From Granulicella sibirica (GTDB lineage Bacteria; Acidobacteriota; Terriglobia; Terriglobales; Acidobacteriaceae): a DNA stretch of 64,000 nucleotides. The stretch covers positions 1 through 64,000 of the forward strand of contig NZ_RDSM01000007.1 of assembly GCF_004115155.1 (NCBI RefSeq). Direction: 5' to 3'. The notes beneath the pieces were generated by a model that did not search any database, was not told where the DNA came from, and was given only the letters and a program-made list of their open reading frames with translations. A program made the translations under genes and the position numbers. Position 1 is the first letter of the stretch; every line of letters starts with the position of its first letter. Below are positions 33,390 to 43,600 of this stretch, piece after piece.

Positions 33390-35597
33390 ATGGCGTCATT
33401 GCTATTTCTGGAAGGGGGTAAATCGACCTACAATATCAACGTAGGTGTTGTTCAGGAGTCGAAGACTTTGACGACTGCTTCACAACAATACTGGGCTCAA
33501 CGGCAGGCCAAAACTTTCAGCCAACTGACGCGTGTTCAGGTGGACACCTCCAGTTCAACTGCGGAACTGGACTGGATAAAGTTTTGCAGAGCGAATACGA
33601 CCTTTCTTGACCGCCTCCTTTGGAGGGGCGTTGATCGCCTTGAGAAGGCCCTCCGCGTCTATTGGAAGGGGAATAAGACTCTTTCCAAGGAAGCACGGCG
33701 TCTGTTCGGAAAAGACGCTGCCATAGAGATTTTGATTCCCCTCTCGCATATTCCCCTGCGTTTTGTAGTGATTTCGCCACGCTCTGCTGAACTTCAAATT
33801 CGCACCTCGGACAATGCAGACGGGGTTAAAGCCTTTCAGCTTGGCAGACCGTATGTTTCTGTCTCGTGGAAGGGCCAAGGCTTCTTTGTAATCACTCCCA
33901 CGGGGGAGCAAGTGGTGATGCAAACCTATTACATCGACCATCCGTCTCTTGGGCATTGGTCAACCGACGACGTGTTGCCAAATCTTTTCGCTGACACGGT
34001 AAGAGAGTTCTCGGCAGAGCTAGATGCTGTATCAACGCACTTTGGACCTATGCTTCGTCTATTGAATAATCGCGACCTCCTTGAGAAAATCGACGGTTCT
34101 CTGCGGCGGATGCGGGATTCTGCCGAAGCGTGGAGCCTAGTTCATCTCCCCGAATCGCAAAAGCTCGAAATTTTGCGTGCCTTGGAACTTTTCGAGAGCT
34201 GTGATGCTGCCGCACCACGCGGCTTACTTCTCACTGGCCCCTCGGGAGTTGGCAAGTCACTGCTTGGAAAGACCATCGCGGAAACAGTTGGACGCAGTTT
34301 CCAACATCTCACTCCCGCCTCACTCAAGTTGGATCATCTTGGTGGCAGTGGTCGCAGGGTTCGAGAGGTTTGGGAAGAGGCCCGACGGCATCAACCCTCG
34401 ATTCTCTATCTAGACGAGTGCGAAGGGGTGCTTGGACGCCGCGGTGCCGCAGAAACGGACGCCATCTCCACGGAGATTGTTCAAGCATTCCTTGCCGAAT
34501 GGGACGGTCTGGACAAGTCCGATCGAGTCTGGGTGATCGGTGCCACGAACCGGCGCGATCTATTGGACGACGCTATCGTTTCTCGATTTGGGTGGGAGAT
34601 GCAGATTAAGCTTCCATCCGAGGACGATCGAATCAGCATACTGCATCAGGAATTGAAGAGCGCTGGCGTAGAAGCCACCCTTCCGGCAGGTTTTAGTGCT
34701 CTCACCCAAGGAATGAGTGGCCGCGATCTTCAGGATGCCGCGAAAACGGCCCGAAGGATGGCTCATCCCGATCCGCCGACGGTGGAGCAGATACAAGAAG
34801 CCGTCAACAAGCTGCGGAAGGGGCAAAACACCAGGGTCTCAGTCCACTCGAAGTGGGAGAACCTTGTTCTTGACCAGAAGATATTAGGTCGTCTGAAACT
34901 CATCAGCGGGCTCCTGAGAAATCCTGAAAAGTGGATTGAGCAGGGCGTTTCAATCCCGCATTCTCTTCTGTTAGAAGGTGCTCCCGGAACCGGGAAGACG
35001 GAAATCGCACGTACCCTTGCGAACGAGAGTGGTTTGGCTTTTCATGCTGCAACGACAGCGGACCTCAAGGCTAATTACCTCGGACACAGCGGAAATCGGG
35101 TCAAGAAGCTTTTTGAGATGGCGAGGTCGCACTCACCGTGCATCCTATTTTTCGACGAACTCCACATCGTGGCTCCGGACAGGAGTCTCGGGGGCGATGA
35201 TCCGATGACCAGAGAGATTGTCGGGCAGTTGCTCCAGGAGATCGACGGCGTTCAAGCCCAGTCGGAGCACGTCCTTCTGATTGGGGCGACGAACCGACCG
35301 AGTGATATCGATTCAGGAATACTTAGCCGCTTCTCGGAGCGACTGACGATTCCGCTTCCTGACCGCGAGGGTCGAATTCGCTTGCTTTCGATCTTCCTTG
35401 CTGGGAGGAAATTGGATTTCCCGTTGTACAACGGTGCTGCCCTCCTCGCCGACCTAACTAAGGAGAAGGACCTCAGCGGACGTGATTTGAGGAACTGGAT
35501 TGCTTCCGCAGAGCAAAGTGCGCTTGTTCGAGCGATGGATAGTAGTAATCCAGAGCAATATGTCATTACGCTGGATGACTTTTTGTCGGTTTCTTGA
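33390..35597 (+). CDS. Tandem AAA+ ATPase (Cdc48/FtsH-like architecture)
   Basis: The 735-residue protein has a unique N-terminal region (about 1-260) and two AAA+ modules. Module 1 has Walker A GPSGVGKS (about 281-288), Walker B ILYLDECEG (about 337-345) and arginine-finger region GATNRRDLLDDAIVSRFG. Module 2 has GAPGTGKT (about 530-537), ILFFDELH (about 584-591) and GATNRPSDIDSGILSRFSER. Both modules keep catalytic residues. ATG 33390 follows GGGAGG. AAA+ proteins of this build unfold or remodel protein complexes. It lies 332 bases before the Druantia-like operon on the same strand and may belong to it. Confidence 0.8.
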   Translation: MASLLFLEGGKSTYNINVGVVQESKTLTTASQQYWAQRQAKTFSQLTRVQVDTSSSTAELDWIKFCRANTTFLDRLLWRGVDRLEKALRVYWKGNKTLSKEARRLFGKDAAIEILIPLSHIPLRFVVISPRSAELQIRTSDNADGVKAFQLGRPYVSVSWKGQGFFVITPTGEQVVMQTYYIDHPSLGHWSTDDVLPNLFADTVREFSAELDAVSTHFGPMLRLLNNRDLLEKIDGSLRRMRDSAEAWSLVHLPESQKLEILRALELFESCDAAAPRGLLLTGPSGVGKSLLGKTIAETVGRSFQHLTPASLKLDHLGGSGRRVREVWEEARRHQPSILYLDECEGVLGRRGAAETDAISTEIVQAFLAEWDGLDKSDRVWVIGATNRRDLLDDAIVSRFGWEMQIKLPSEDDRISILHQELKSAGVEATLPAGFSALTQGMSGRDLQDAAKTARRMAHPDPPTVEQIQEAVNKLRKGQNTRVSVHSKWENLVLDQKILGRLKLISGLLRNPEKWIEQGVSIPHSLLLEGAPGTGKTEIARTLANESGLAFHAATTADLKANYLGHSGNRVKKLFEMARSHSPCILFFDELHIVAPDRSLGGDDPMTREIVGQLLQEIDGVQAQSEHVLLIGATNRPSDIDSGILSRFSERLTIPLPDREGRIRLLSIFLAGRKLDFPLYNGAALLADLTKEKDLSGRDLRNWIASAEQSALVRAMDSSNPEQYVITLDDFLSVS

Positions 35598-35929
35598 GGC
35601 ACAGTTTACTTTGCCATATTGGCAATAGCCGCCGTTGCTCCCCGCCCCCGTCGCGCTCTCCTCTTCAAAGAACTGAACTCCCACTCACTCGGTGAAATAA
35701 AGCATAAATTGGCCGTGAATAAAGCGCATCTTAGCCGCGCCAGAAGGATGAGTTGGTTGGAATCGGCCGGCCAGCGCCGGGAATGCCGCGTGGCCTTTGA
35801 CGGAACGATTTTCGGTGAGTGCCTCCGGCTGAAGCCGATTTTGAGAACTGTCCAGTTTTAGGGTGGCACCAGTTAAGTGAAAGAAAATGCAGGGTCCTGG
35901 CCGGTTGCGATGTATCCTGTTGCTACCTA
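35598..35929. other. Leader of the Druantia-like operon
   Basis: A stretch of 332 bases without a supported gene between the AAA+ gene and the zinc-finger gene. Apart from the palindrome at 35611-35625 no structure stands out. The spacing is enough for an independent promoter, so the defence operon may be transcribed separately from the AAA+ gene. Confidence 0.4.
35611..35625 (+). promoter_or_regulatory. Operator-like palindrome
   Basis: TTGCC (35611-35615) and GGCAA (35621-35625) flank a 5-base centre, forming TTGCCATATTGGCAA. It lies 14 bases after the AAA+ stop and about 300 bases before the next start. A repressor site or weak terminator stem is possible. Confidence 0.3.
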
Positions 35930-37552
35930 ATGCAATATGCGATCGACCGGCGAACAAAGCGCGTCGTCCCAGCCGACGAGGTTCGGCGGACGGATCGAAA
36001 CCGTGCCTTTGAATGCCCGGTTTGCAAGGCCGAAGTTCACTATCGACGTGCGATGGGTCTGAGCCCGGAGCCTGGGTTTGCCCACAATGCGAATGTGGCA
36101 AGACAGGACTGCTCCCTCTATCATTCCTCGTTCGGTGTTGAGGGTCCGGGGTCATGGGGTGAGTCTCTTGCGGCTGAACCAATCAACGAGATCGATCTCT
36201 GCCTTAGTGACCCGCTCGACGATAAGGGTGCTTGGGCTTTATTCCTGCGATTTCCCGAAATCTCAGATCTTGGCAACGCTCGGCTCCGGGCCTTGGTGGG
36301 CGGCTCTGTCAGTGTTGCGACGGGTAGTTCTTCCGCGAGTATCTCGCTGATGGACCTGCGGCCGGGTGTCGGAAGCGCGCGCCTTGTGGTGCCTCCGAGC
36401 ACGAGCACGTACGGAACATCGCCGGCCGGACAGTGGCCGCCCGACCTTTCCTCCACCAGATGGACGGGCACTTGCGAAGGGTTGAATCCTCGCGGCACCG
36501 CGTTCGTCCTGCGAAAGGGCGAATGGGAACGGCTCGGAGACAGTGGCGAACTTGAGTTGGGCAGCGAAATCAGAATCGTTGCTGACGTAAGAAATGCGCC
36601 TCCTTCGGTCTGTTCAGCTGAGGCGCTGGCGGTAAAGCCTCACAGCAAACTTGAGTGGCGAATGTGGCGCGTGTTCTTGCCGAACTCGATCTCGACCTCG
36701 CTTGATCGATGGGCGGAGGGGATCAACGTAACTCTCGCATCTCCTGCGGACGGGGTTGCACTACTCGGGGTTCCGCAAAGTTTCGATTCAAATGGTCCTG
36801 TTTTCACGACGGGTCGCTCCTTCATCGCGAGAATCAAATGGGCTGTGGGCGAACCGTCAGCGGCCTTGTCGCTGGGAACGCCTCTCGGAAGTGAATCGAC
36901 TTCGATGTGGCCGACGCAAACTTCCCCGGCATACATGGTGTTCGGGACCCAAGATTCTGGCTTAACAACACTCACTGCAAATTACGATCGCCGGACCACA
37001 GAGACCATCGAGACGGCTGCTGCGCTGACGCTTGGCGAGATTCGCGACAAACTGCGCGCTACACCGCGCTTCGAGATCGTCATCGGCGACACGACGGTAT
37101 CGGCATCCCAGGATTCCGTCACCTTGCGCTCAACCGTGGAACAAGCCGTTCCTCCGCCGATTACGATCTTCCCTAACTACGACGCACTCCTGTTCGATGT
37201 GGAATGGACCGCGCAAGAAGGTCTCCAGTATGCTTACGGTCTCACCGCAGTGAAGGTTCAAGAACGATTGGCCGCAGCGTGGGGTCAGGACTCCGATTTT
37301 GAAATCTCGGCCGGAGCATTCGGTTGCATCCGTCTGCGCTTTCTGCGAGCGAAGCGCTCTCGCAACGCAGTCTCAGTAAGCCGTGCAACGCGTTGGGCAA
37401 TTCTCGCCGGAGGACGGATAGAAGCCAGCACCAGCACTTGGCTGCGTCGTGGCCTTGCGGCGAAGGGTGTCCCGTTGCGGGACCGAACTCCGAATGGCTC
37501 CAGGCGATGGTTTCCGTTGATGGTGAATGGGTTGAAGCGGTTGCAGAAGTGA
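35930..37552 (+). CDS. Zinc-finger (CoiA-like N-terminus) protein, first gene of the Druantia-like operon
   Basis: The 540-residue protein begins MQYAIDRRTKRVVPADEV. A CPVC...FAHNANVARQDC pattern follows at about 28-62, the Cys/His layout seen at the N-terminus of CoiA-like competence and defence proteins. The remainder (about 80-540) is beta-rich (for example SVSVATGSSSASISLMDLRP and FEIVIGDTTVSASQDSVTLR) and unfamiliar. I chose ATG 35930; an upstream frame to 35819 lacks a ribosome site. It overlaps the next gene. Position and size recall DruB of Druantia type I, but I cannot confirm homology. Confidence 0.6.
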   Translation: MQYAIDRRTKRVVPADEVRRTDRNRAFECPVCKAEVHYRRAMGLSPEPGFAHNANVARQDCSLYHSSFGVEGPGSWGESLAAEPINEIDLCLSDPLDDKGAWALFLRFPEISDLGNARLRALVGGSVSVATGSSSASISLMDLRPGVGSARLVVPPSTSTYGTSPAGQWPPDLSSTRWTGTCEGLNPRGTAFVLRKGEWERLGDSGELELGSEIRIVADVRNAPPSVCSAEALAVKPHSKLEWRMWRVFLPNSISTSLDRWAEGINVTLASPADGVALLGVPQSFDSNGPVFTTGRSFIARIKWAVGEPSAALSLGTPLGSESTSMWPTQTSPAYMVFGTQDSGLTTLTANYDRRTTETIETAAALTLGEIRDKLRATPRFEIVIGDTTVSASQDSVTLRSTVEQAVPPPITIFPNYDALLFDVEWTAQEGLQYAYGLTAVKVQERLAAAWGQDSDFEISAGAFGCIRLRFLRAKRSRNAVSVSRATRWAILAGGRIEASTSTWLRRGLAAKGVPLRDRTPNGSRRWFPLMVNGLKRLQK

Positions 37553-39660
37553 ATTTAGTAGATCGGGTGCTCGGCTTGAGAACACTGATTGGCGTTATTA
37601 CGGGGACAAGACGGGACAAATACGAGGACCAGATCGCGTGGATCCGCCCCTTAGCCGAGGCGACCAACGATTCCTGGGAAGCCGTTCTAGCTCCACAATC
37701 AGAATTCCCAAGCCGCGGTTCGATCTTCTGGCCGCGCGCATCGGGTGCCAAGGAGAACGCGCTTGTTCGGTTCCACGCAAAGGAGAACGACGTCAAGAAT
37801 GGCGGCCCTGACGAATATATGGCCGTTGATTCGCAACTTGCCTTTGAGGCTCTCGATCTGCGTTGGGTCGGCGATTGCGAGCAAGTGCGTCTTGCGCTCA
37901 CTCACGGAATCGAACTCCCCCATCTCGTCTCACCGAAATACATGATCCGTTGCGGCGGCGATCTGGTCGTAGGCCCAGTCGGTCTGGTTTCAGAAAATAC
38001 TGGCAAGGTCGTCCTTGAGAAGAACAATCGTGCCCGCATCTCCTGTTATCAACTCGGAGATGATGCCTTCCTCGGAATCGCGTTCGATGACGAAACCCGC
38101 ACCATACTGGCGCGAAGCCTTCCTCCGACTCCCCACAGCTACGTCGATTGGGACGACGACAAACCGGTCATGCGTCGAGCGATCGAAGCAGCCGCACGCT
38201 TAAAGGCGAACGGCACGAACCTGCCCAGGCAAGTGCTCGAGGATGCCACCGTGCAACTGACACAGTACGGGGCCGGTGCCAGCGCGCGACTTGAATTTTA
38301 TCGTCTCAACAGGGCGAAGCAACTTGCCGCCGACACGCAACAGGTAATTTCGCTCGCTGAAGAGATATTCAGGGGGCTTCGTAATCATCCTTCAGTGCTT
38401 CAGGAAGCCCAGAACTTCTATGAGGGGCAACGAGGCGAGATCCGCGCGAGAATCGAGAGCGAGCACGAGTCTGAGCAGGCGGCAGTGACAAAACTCCGGG
38501 AGGAGCGGCATGAGGCAGAAGAAGCTCTAGCCTCTGCAAAACGGCAACTCGAAGAGACGGAAGCGAGCCACCAGAAACAGGTATCCGGAATAGAAGCCGC
38601 CCTCCTGAGTCGTATCGATCAGGTGCTCGGGAATGTGCCGACACTCCTTGCAGATGTCGCCTTGCTCCGACCATTTCTTAAAGGACGCTCTTCGCCTCAG
38701 CCTCGAGTCACCTGGGCTCCAGAGTGGCCCGTCACTAAGGTCAAGATCGCTGAAATCAAGGAACTGAGGTCGCGGATGATTCCAGCGCTGCGGGCGCTTG
38801 GGGTTGCGACGACAAGCTATCAGCCCATTCACGCTGCATTTGCGTCTGGATTTGTGCCCGTCGTGAGCGGAGCGCGGGCGCTGGAGGCGCTCGAAGCCTA
38901 TGCACACGTGATGTGTGGCGGACGGCAGGTTTTGGTGGAAGTGACCTCGGCGATAGCCGATGTGCAGGATTTGTTCGGCAAGTTAGAGCATGGGACCTTC
39001 GTTCCACACCCCGCAGGCCTGCTCGACATCATCAGAGCAGCGCGGGAGCATGAAGGGCCATTTCTCGTCGTTCTCGACGGGATCAATCGCGGACCCACGG
39101 AATCCTATCTCCTGCCTCTGCTCAGGCTGGTCCGGAATCACAAGGCTTCGATTCCGCTTTTCCACCCAGGGGCAATCGATTCGACCGACCCTTATCAATC
39201 CGAGGCCCGCTTACAATGGCCCACTAATCTGCTCCTCGCAGCAACTGTCATTGAAGGGCCAACGACTCTCCCGGTCGCGCCGGACGTCTGGAAGGACGGC
39301 ATCCTGGCAATCGCTGATGCGGACGGTGAGTTCACCGAGCGTACAGAACTCGGTGATTCATCAGAGGTGGACGGATCGAGTGGCCTCCTGGATGTTGCCC
39401 CGGCACGCGATCAGTTGGAATGGATGTCGGAAGGACTTCCTCAACTCCACGGCAACGCAAAGCGATTGGCCGGCGCCCTGGCAGCTGTGATCTCGGATCA
39501 ATCCGCACAACAGACGGCAATCACTAAGTCGATTGTGGTGCCGTATCTATCCTCGCTAACGAACGACGACGAGCGTGCGGCAGAGATTACGCGACTGGAA
39601 AAGACCCTCAATGACGAACTCGGCGAATGGGTGAGTCTTGCAAGGCGGTCGATCGCATGA
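37507..39660 (+). CDS. Coiled-coil protein with AAA/McrB-like Walker B region (DruC-like by position)
   Basis: The 717-residue protein has an N-terminal domain of unknown type, a central coiled coil (about 305-365: VTKLREERHEAEEALASAKR) and a C-terminal P-loop-like domain. That domain contains EGPFLVVLDGINRGPTESYL (about 515-534), close to the McrB 'DEINRG' Walker B. No clear Walker A is visible, so ATP hydrolysis is uncertain. The ATG at 37507 overlaps the preceding gene by 46 bases; a GTG at 37549 in a GTGA overlap is an alternative. The stop overlaps the next ATG (ATGA). The tight overlaps indicate one operon. Confidence 0.55.
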   Translation: MVSVDGEWVEAVAEVNLVDRVLGLRTLIGVITGTRRDKYEDQIAWIRPLAEATNDSWEAVLAPQSEFPSRGSIFWPRASGAKENALVRFHAKENDVKNGGPDEYMAVDSQLAFEALDLRWVGDCEQVRLALTHGIELPHLVSPKYMIRCGGDLVVGPVGLVSENTGKVVLEKNNRARISCYQLGDDAFLGIAFDDETRTILARSLPPTPHSYVDWDDDKPVMRRAIEAAARLKANGTNLPRQVLEDATVQLTQYGAGASARLEFYRLNRAKQLAADTQQVISLAEEIFRGLRNHPSVLQEAQNFYEGQRGEIRARIESEHESEQAAVTKLREERHEAEEALASAKRQLEETEASHQKQVSGIEAALLSRIDQVLGNVPTLLADVALLRPFLKGRSSPQPRVTWAPEWPVTKVKIAEIKELRSRMIPALRALGVATTSYQPIHAAFASGFVPVVSGARALEALEAYAHVMCGGRQVLVEVTSAIADVQDLFGKLEHGTFVPHPAGLLDIIRAAREHEGPFLVVLDGINRGPTESYLLPLLRLVRNHKASIPLFHPGAIDSTDPYQSEARLQWPTNLLLAATVIEGPTTLPVAPDVWKDGILAIADADGEFTERTELGDSSEVDGSSGLLDVAPARDQLEWMSEGLPQLHGNAKRLAGALAAVISDQSAQQTAITKSIVVPYLSSLTNDDERAAEITRLEKTLNDELGEWVSLARRSIA

Positions 39661-40673
39661 CGCAACTGCAAGCCGTCACCGAGATCGAGGCGCACACGAT
39701 CCTTGCGCGGGAGTTGACCGGCAGCGAAGCCTGCGACCAGATCGCAGAAGACTGCGCCTTGCTGCGGAGTTGTGCTTGGGCACTCACGGACGGTGTTCAT
39801 CCGGTCCACATTCTACGCCTGCTGAATCTTGCATCCACCCTGCACTTAGCTCGCGACGCTTCCCGAGGACAACTGAAAGAAGCCTTACAGGCGCTGTCTG
39901 AATGCGGCGATCTTGCAGAATTATCGAACGGCCAATGGCTTCCCGCGCCGACGCGGGAAGTGCTCCTTGGCACTACCGACGACATGCGGTTGCTCGTAGG
40001 CGGATTCCCTACATCTTTGTTGACTGCCGAACGCGCGACCCAGATTGAGCATATAGGCCCGTATAGAAGAGTGAGGGGTGACGCTCTCTCGAAGGAACTC
40101 GAACTGCCACAACAGAGTCTGAAGTCATGGATGAGCCACGCTCCCGACGATCTGCGCGAGTGGACGCAATCGACTCTTCCGGGCAACTACGAACGCCATT
40201 GCCCTACAGGTCGGTCTATTGAAATCTATGCTCCTGAACTGTCTCCGGGCTCGACGCCACAGATGTTTCGCTGGGTGGATCGCATCGACAAACTCTCGGG
40301 TATCTATCTCTCGCGCGAGGAACTACCCTTCGGAGGCAAAAGGCACTACGCCGTGAAGATCGGGAAGGGCCAGATCAGCGGGATTCGGACCATGCCGCCA
40401 ATCGACCTTCGACGGCTCATGTATGGACTCGATCTGTTGGCGGAGAAGTCCGTGACGGTAGAGGAGATTTCCGGCCTCGCCGAGACGTCGGTTGTTCTCA
40501 AGAGCGTATTGCCGCAAGCGGAGCAAAGGCTTTTCGCTGCACTGGGGCAGTTGGATGTGCCCGAAGGCAAGTACTATCCGCAGACCTGGACGTTTCATCA
40601 AGAGCACGCTGTAGAGATCAAGAAGCGGCTGGCTACGTTGGGCGTCAGCACCTTTGCGAGGACGCACAGATGA
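39657..40673 (+). CDS. Unknown protein of the Druantia-like operon (DruD-like by position)
   Basis: The 338-residue soluble protein (MTQLQAVTEIEAHTILAREL) overlaps the genes on both sides by ATGA, so translation is coupled to the large helicase. Its N-terminal half looks like a winged-helix-rich domain (HILRLLNLASTLHLARDASR, LKEALQALSECGDLAELSNG). The C-terminal part includes YAVKIGKGQISGIRTMPPID. It may bind nucleic acid or the helicase. No family is recognised; the equation with DruD rests on order only. Confidence 0.55.
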   Translation: MTQLQAVTEIEAHTILARELTGSEACDQIAEDCALLRSCAWALTDGVHPVHILRLLNLASTLHLARDASRGQLKEALQALSECGDLAELSNGQWLPAPTREVLLGTTDDMRLLVGGFPTSLLTAERATQIEHIGPYRRVRGDALSKELELPQQSLKSWMSHAPDDLREWTQSTLPGNYERHCPTGRSIEIYAPELSPGSTPQMFRWVDRIDKLSGIYLSREELPFGGKRHYAVKIGKGQISGIRTMPPIDLRRLMYGLDLLAEKSVTVEEISGLAETSVVLKSVLPQAEQRLFAALGQLDVPEGKYYPQTWTFHQEHAVEIKKRLATLGVSTFARTHR

Positions 40674-43600
40674 CCGATATCGGAATCAAGCAGGTGGCAG
40701 AGAGGATTCATAACCGGCTTCAGCGTTACCTTGAAGCCCAGTACCACATCAAGGATCCTGCGCTCATTGAAGAACGCCATCGTCTGCTCCTCGAACCCGG
40801 CTCGATTGCCCAGCGACCTTTTGTTGAGGTGACGCCCTCTTACGCAGTCGAAGACGGATTCACGCGGTTAAAGATTCCACAGACTGTCAGCAACCTCCTG
40901 ACAGAGTTGGGTACGCTTCGGCCCTCCGTCGGAGTCTACCCTCCCTACAGGCACCAAGCAGATGCGCTCGAAGCTTTCTTCGGCAAGAACTCTGATGACC
41001 TGATCGTTGCCACCGGAACCGGTTCAGGAAAAACGGAGACTTTCCTCTACTCTGCGATTGGCTCGCTCGTGATGGAAGCGACGGAGCGTGCTGCATCGTT
41101 CGCCATGCCGGGTGTTCGGGTCCTCCTGCTCTATCCGATGAATGCGCTCGTCAGCGATCAAACGTCTCGGCTTCGGAGGCTCTTCGGCGACGAGCGCATG
41201 GCTGGTTTGTTCGAAACACGCTGGGGGCGACGCCCACGCTTTGGCATGTACACAAGCCGCACGCCGTATCCCGGAATACGGACCAACGATAAGGACGGCC
41301 GCAATATCGCACCGTTGCTGGAATACTTCGTCGAACTCGAGGAGTCTGGGGATTCTGAGAAGCAGAACCTTGTTAAGGAACTGAAGAATCGTGGCCGTTG
41401 GCCGGCGAAGGACCTTATCGGATTTTTTGCCCCCGACGAAGAAGAGGTTAAGACCTATAAGTCAGGCAAGAACGCGGGAAAGACGTATCGATCGAGACAC
41501 TGGGATAACCGTCTAAACACGCAGCCCGGCGATCGTGAGTTGCTCACCCGTCATGAGATCCAAAAGAATCCCCCCGATCTGCTCGTAACCAACTACTCGA
41601 TGCTGGAATACATGTTGTTGCGTCCGATTGAACGCACCATCTTTCGCAAGACCAGCGACTGGTTGGCGAGCGATCCTGGCAACCAGTTTTTGTTGGTTCT
41701 CGATGAAGCCCACATGTACCGAGGAGTCTCGGGAGCGGAAGTCGGTCTTCTGATTCGGCGCCTGCAATCGCGGCTTGGAATCTCCCGCGACCAAATGCGG
41801 TGCATCCTGACCAGTGCGAGTCTGGGCGATGGCCCAACGGCAGAGGCGGCGGGAAAGCTGTTTGGAGAGGCGCTGACCGGCAAGCGCAAGAGCGGAGGCT
41901 TTACCGTTATTCGCGGCACAAAAGAGGCGAGACCGAAGTCTGCCCCTGGAACAACGGCGGAGGCAACTGCGTTTGCAGCCGTCGATCCCGCTCTATTCGC
42001 TGGCATCGACAAAGCGGCCATCGAGCAGGCACTTGTCTCGGTTGCAGCGTCACTTGGCTGGGAAGCGCCAGATGGAGACCGACCGCAGTACGTCGGCAAG
42101 CAACTCACGGGCACCGGCCCGTTGGAGTTGTTGATCGAAATCTGCGCCGGCAACGGCACAGCATTCGAATCGCTGGCACATCAGCTTTTTCCGACGGTCC
42201 CTCAAGAAGAGGCCGAGGCGGCAACAGACGCTCTCCTCGCATTGGGCTCTTTCGCCCGACGCCACGAAAGTGGCCGACAAGAGCAGCCATTGCTCCCAAC
42301 AAGAGTTCACATGTTCTTCCGGGGCCTTCCTTCGGTCCACGCCTGTCTGAACGAGGAGTGTACGCTGCGTAGGTATTCAGCAGATGGAAAGTCGGTTCTG
42401 GGGCGTTTCTACACGGAGCCTCGGACCAACTGCCAATGTGGTGCCCGCGTCTTCGAGATATTCACTCATCGGGACTGCGGCACGTCCTTCACGCGTGCAT
42501 TCGGCGTCGGTCGCAGGGCAGATTTTCTATGGAATGAGCATGGTGGAACGCTCTCGCAATTCGGCGCTCCACTGCACGAAATCCACTTGCTCCTTGAGGA
42601 GCCGCACCCGGATCAGGTTCGCAGCGTGGAACCGGTGTGGCTCGATATTGCCACTGGACGCTTGCAGGAGCGGCAACCGTCCGAATCGGCCGGATTCAGA
42701 CTTGTGTATCGGCCGACGGAAGCGGACGAGGACGAAGGCCTATCCACATTCACGAATTGTCCCGTCTGCACGCGCCGAACGAACACTGGCGGGTCGCTCA
42801 AGATCATGGATCTGGCGACGAAGGGTGAACAGCCATTTGCGAATCTCATCCGCGAACAATTTGTTAATCAAGTTGCGACCAAGCCGCGCGACGAGCGTCA
42901 TCCCAACGAGGGACGAAAGGCACTTCTCTTCAGCGATGGCCGGCAGAAGGCAGCCCGGCTGGCGCGCGATCTCCCGCGGGAGGTGGAGCGCGATTCTCTC
43001 CGTGAGGCGCTCATCGCTGCGCTCAAGGAACTTGCCGATATTGGCAAAGATCCCGTTCCAGACGAAACACTCTATGCCGGGTTCGTGCTGGTCTGCGCAC
43101 GCCATCACCTGCACTTCTTTGATGGGCAGGACCAGAAGGCTCTGCTCGAGGACTGTCATCGACTGGAAAAGGACTATGACCTGGACCTTGACCTGGCCCT
43201 TCAAGATGGGTGGAAAGCTACGCCGCTAATACGCTTTCGTCAGGCGTTGTTGCGTCAGATCAGCGATCCCTACTATTCGCTGATCGCCGCTTGCGCGGTC
43301 GTGGTGCAGCCACGCAAATCGAAACTTAAACTGCTCGAACGCCGCGTGACGGCGGTCCCTGCCGAGACGTTAGCCGAGATTGCGGAGGCGTGGATTCACG
43401 AGATGCTTTACCACGACGCCTTTGACCCGAGTCTTTCGCTGACCGCGCGCTACCAAGAGTTCCCGTATTTCGAGGTGATTGGTGCAGAGGACGGTCTCAA
43501 GAAGTTTTTCGGCGAAGTCGCGAAGCGAGCGCAACTGGAGAAGGACATAGTCGATCAACTACGCCGTGAGCTTTTCGATCTATTCACGCGGACGGCAGTC

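Noticed and set aside
42384..43229. 281-residue plus-strand open frame
   Set aside because: Out-of-frame shadow inside the DruE-like helicase; Arg/Ser-rich nonsense composition.
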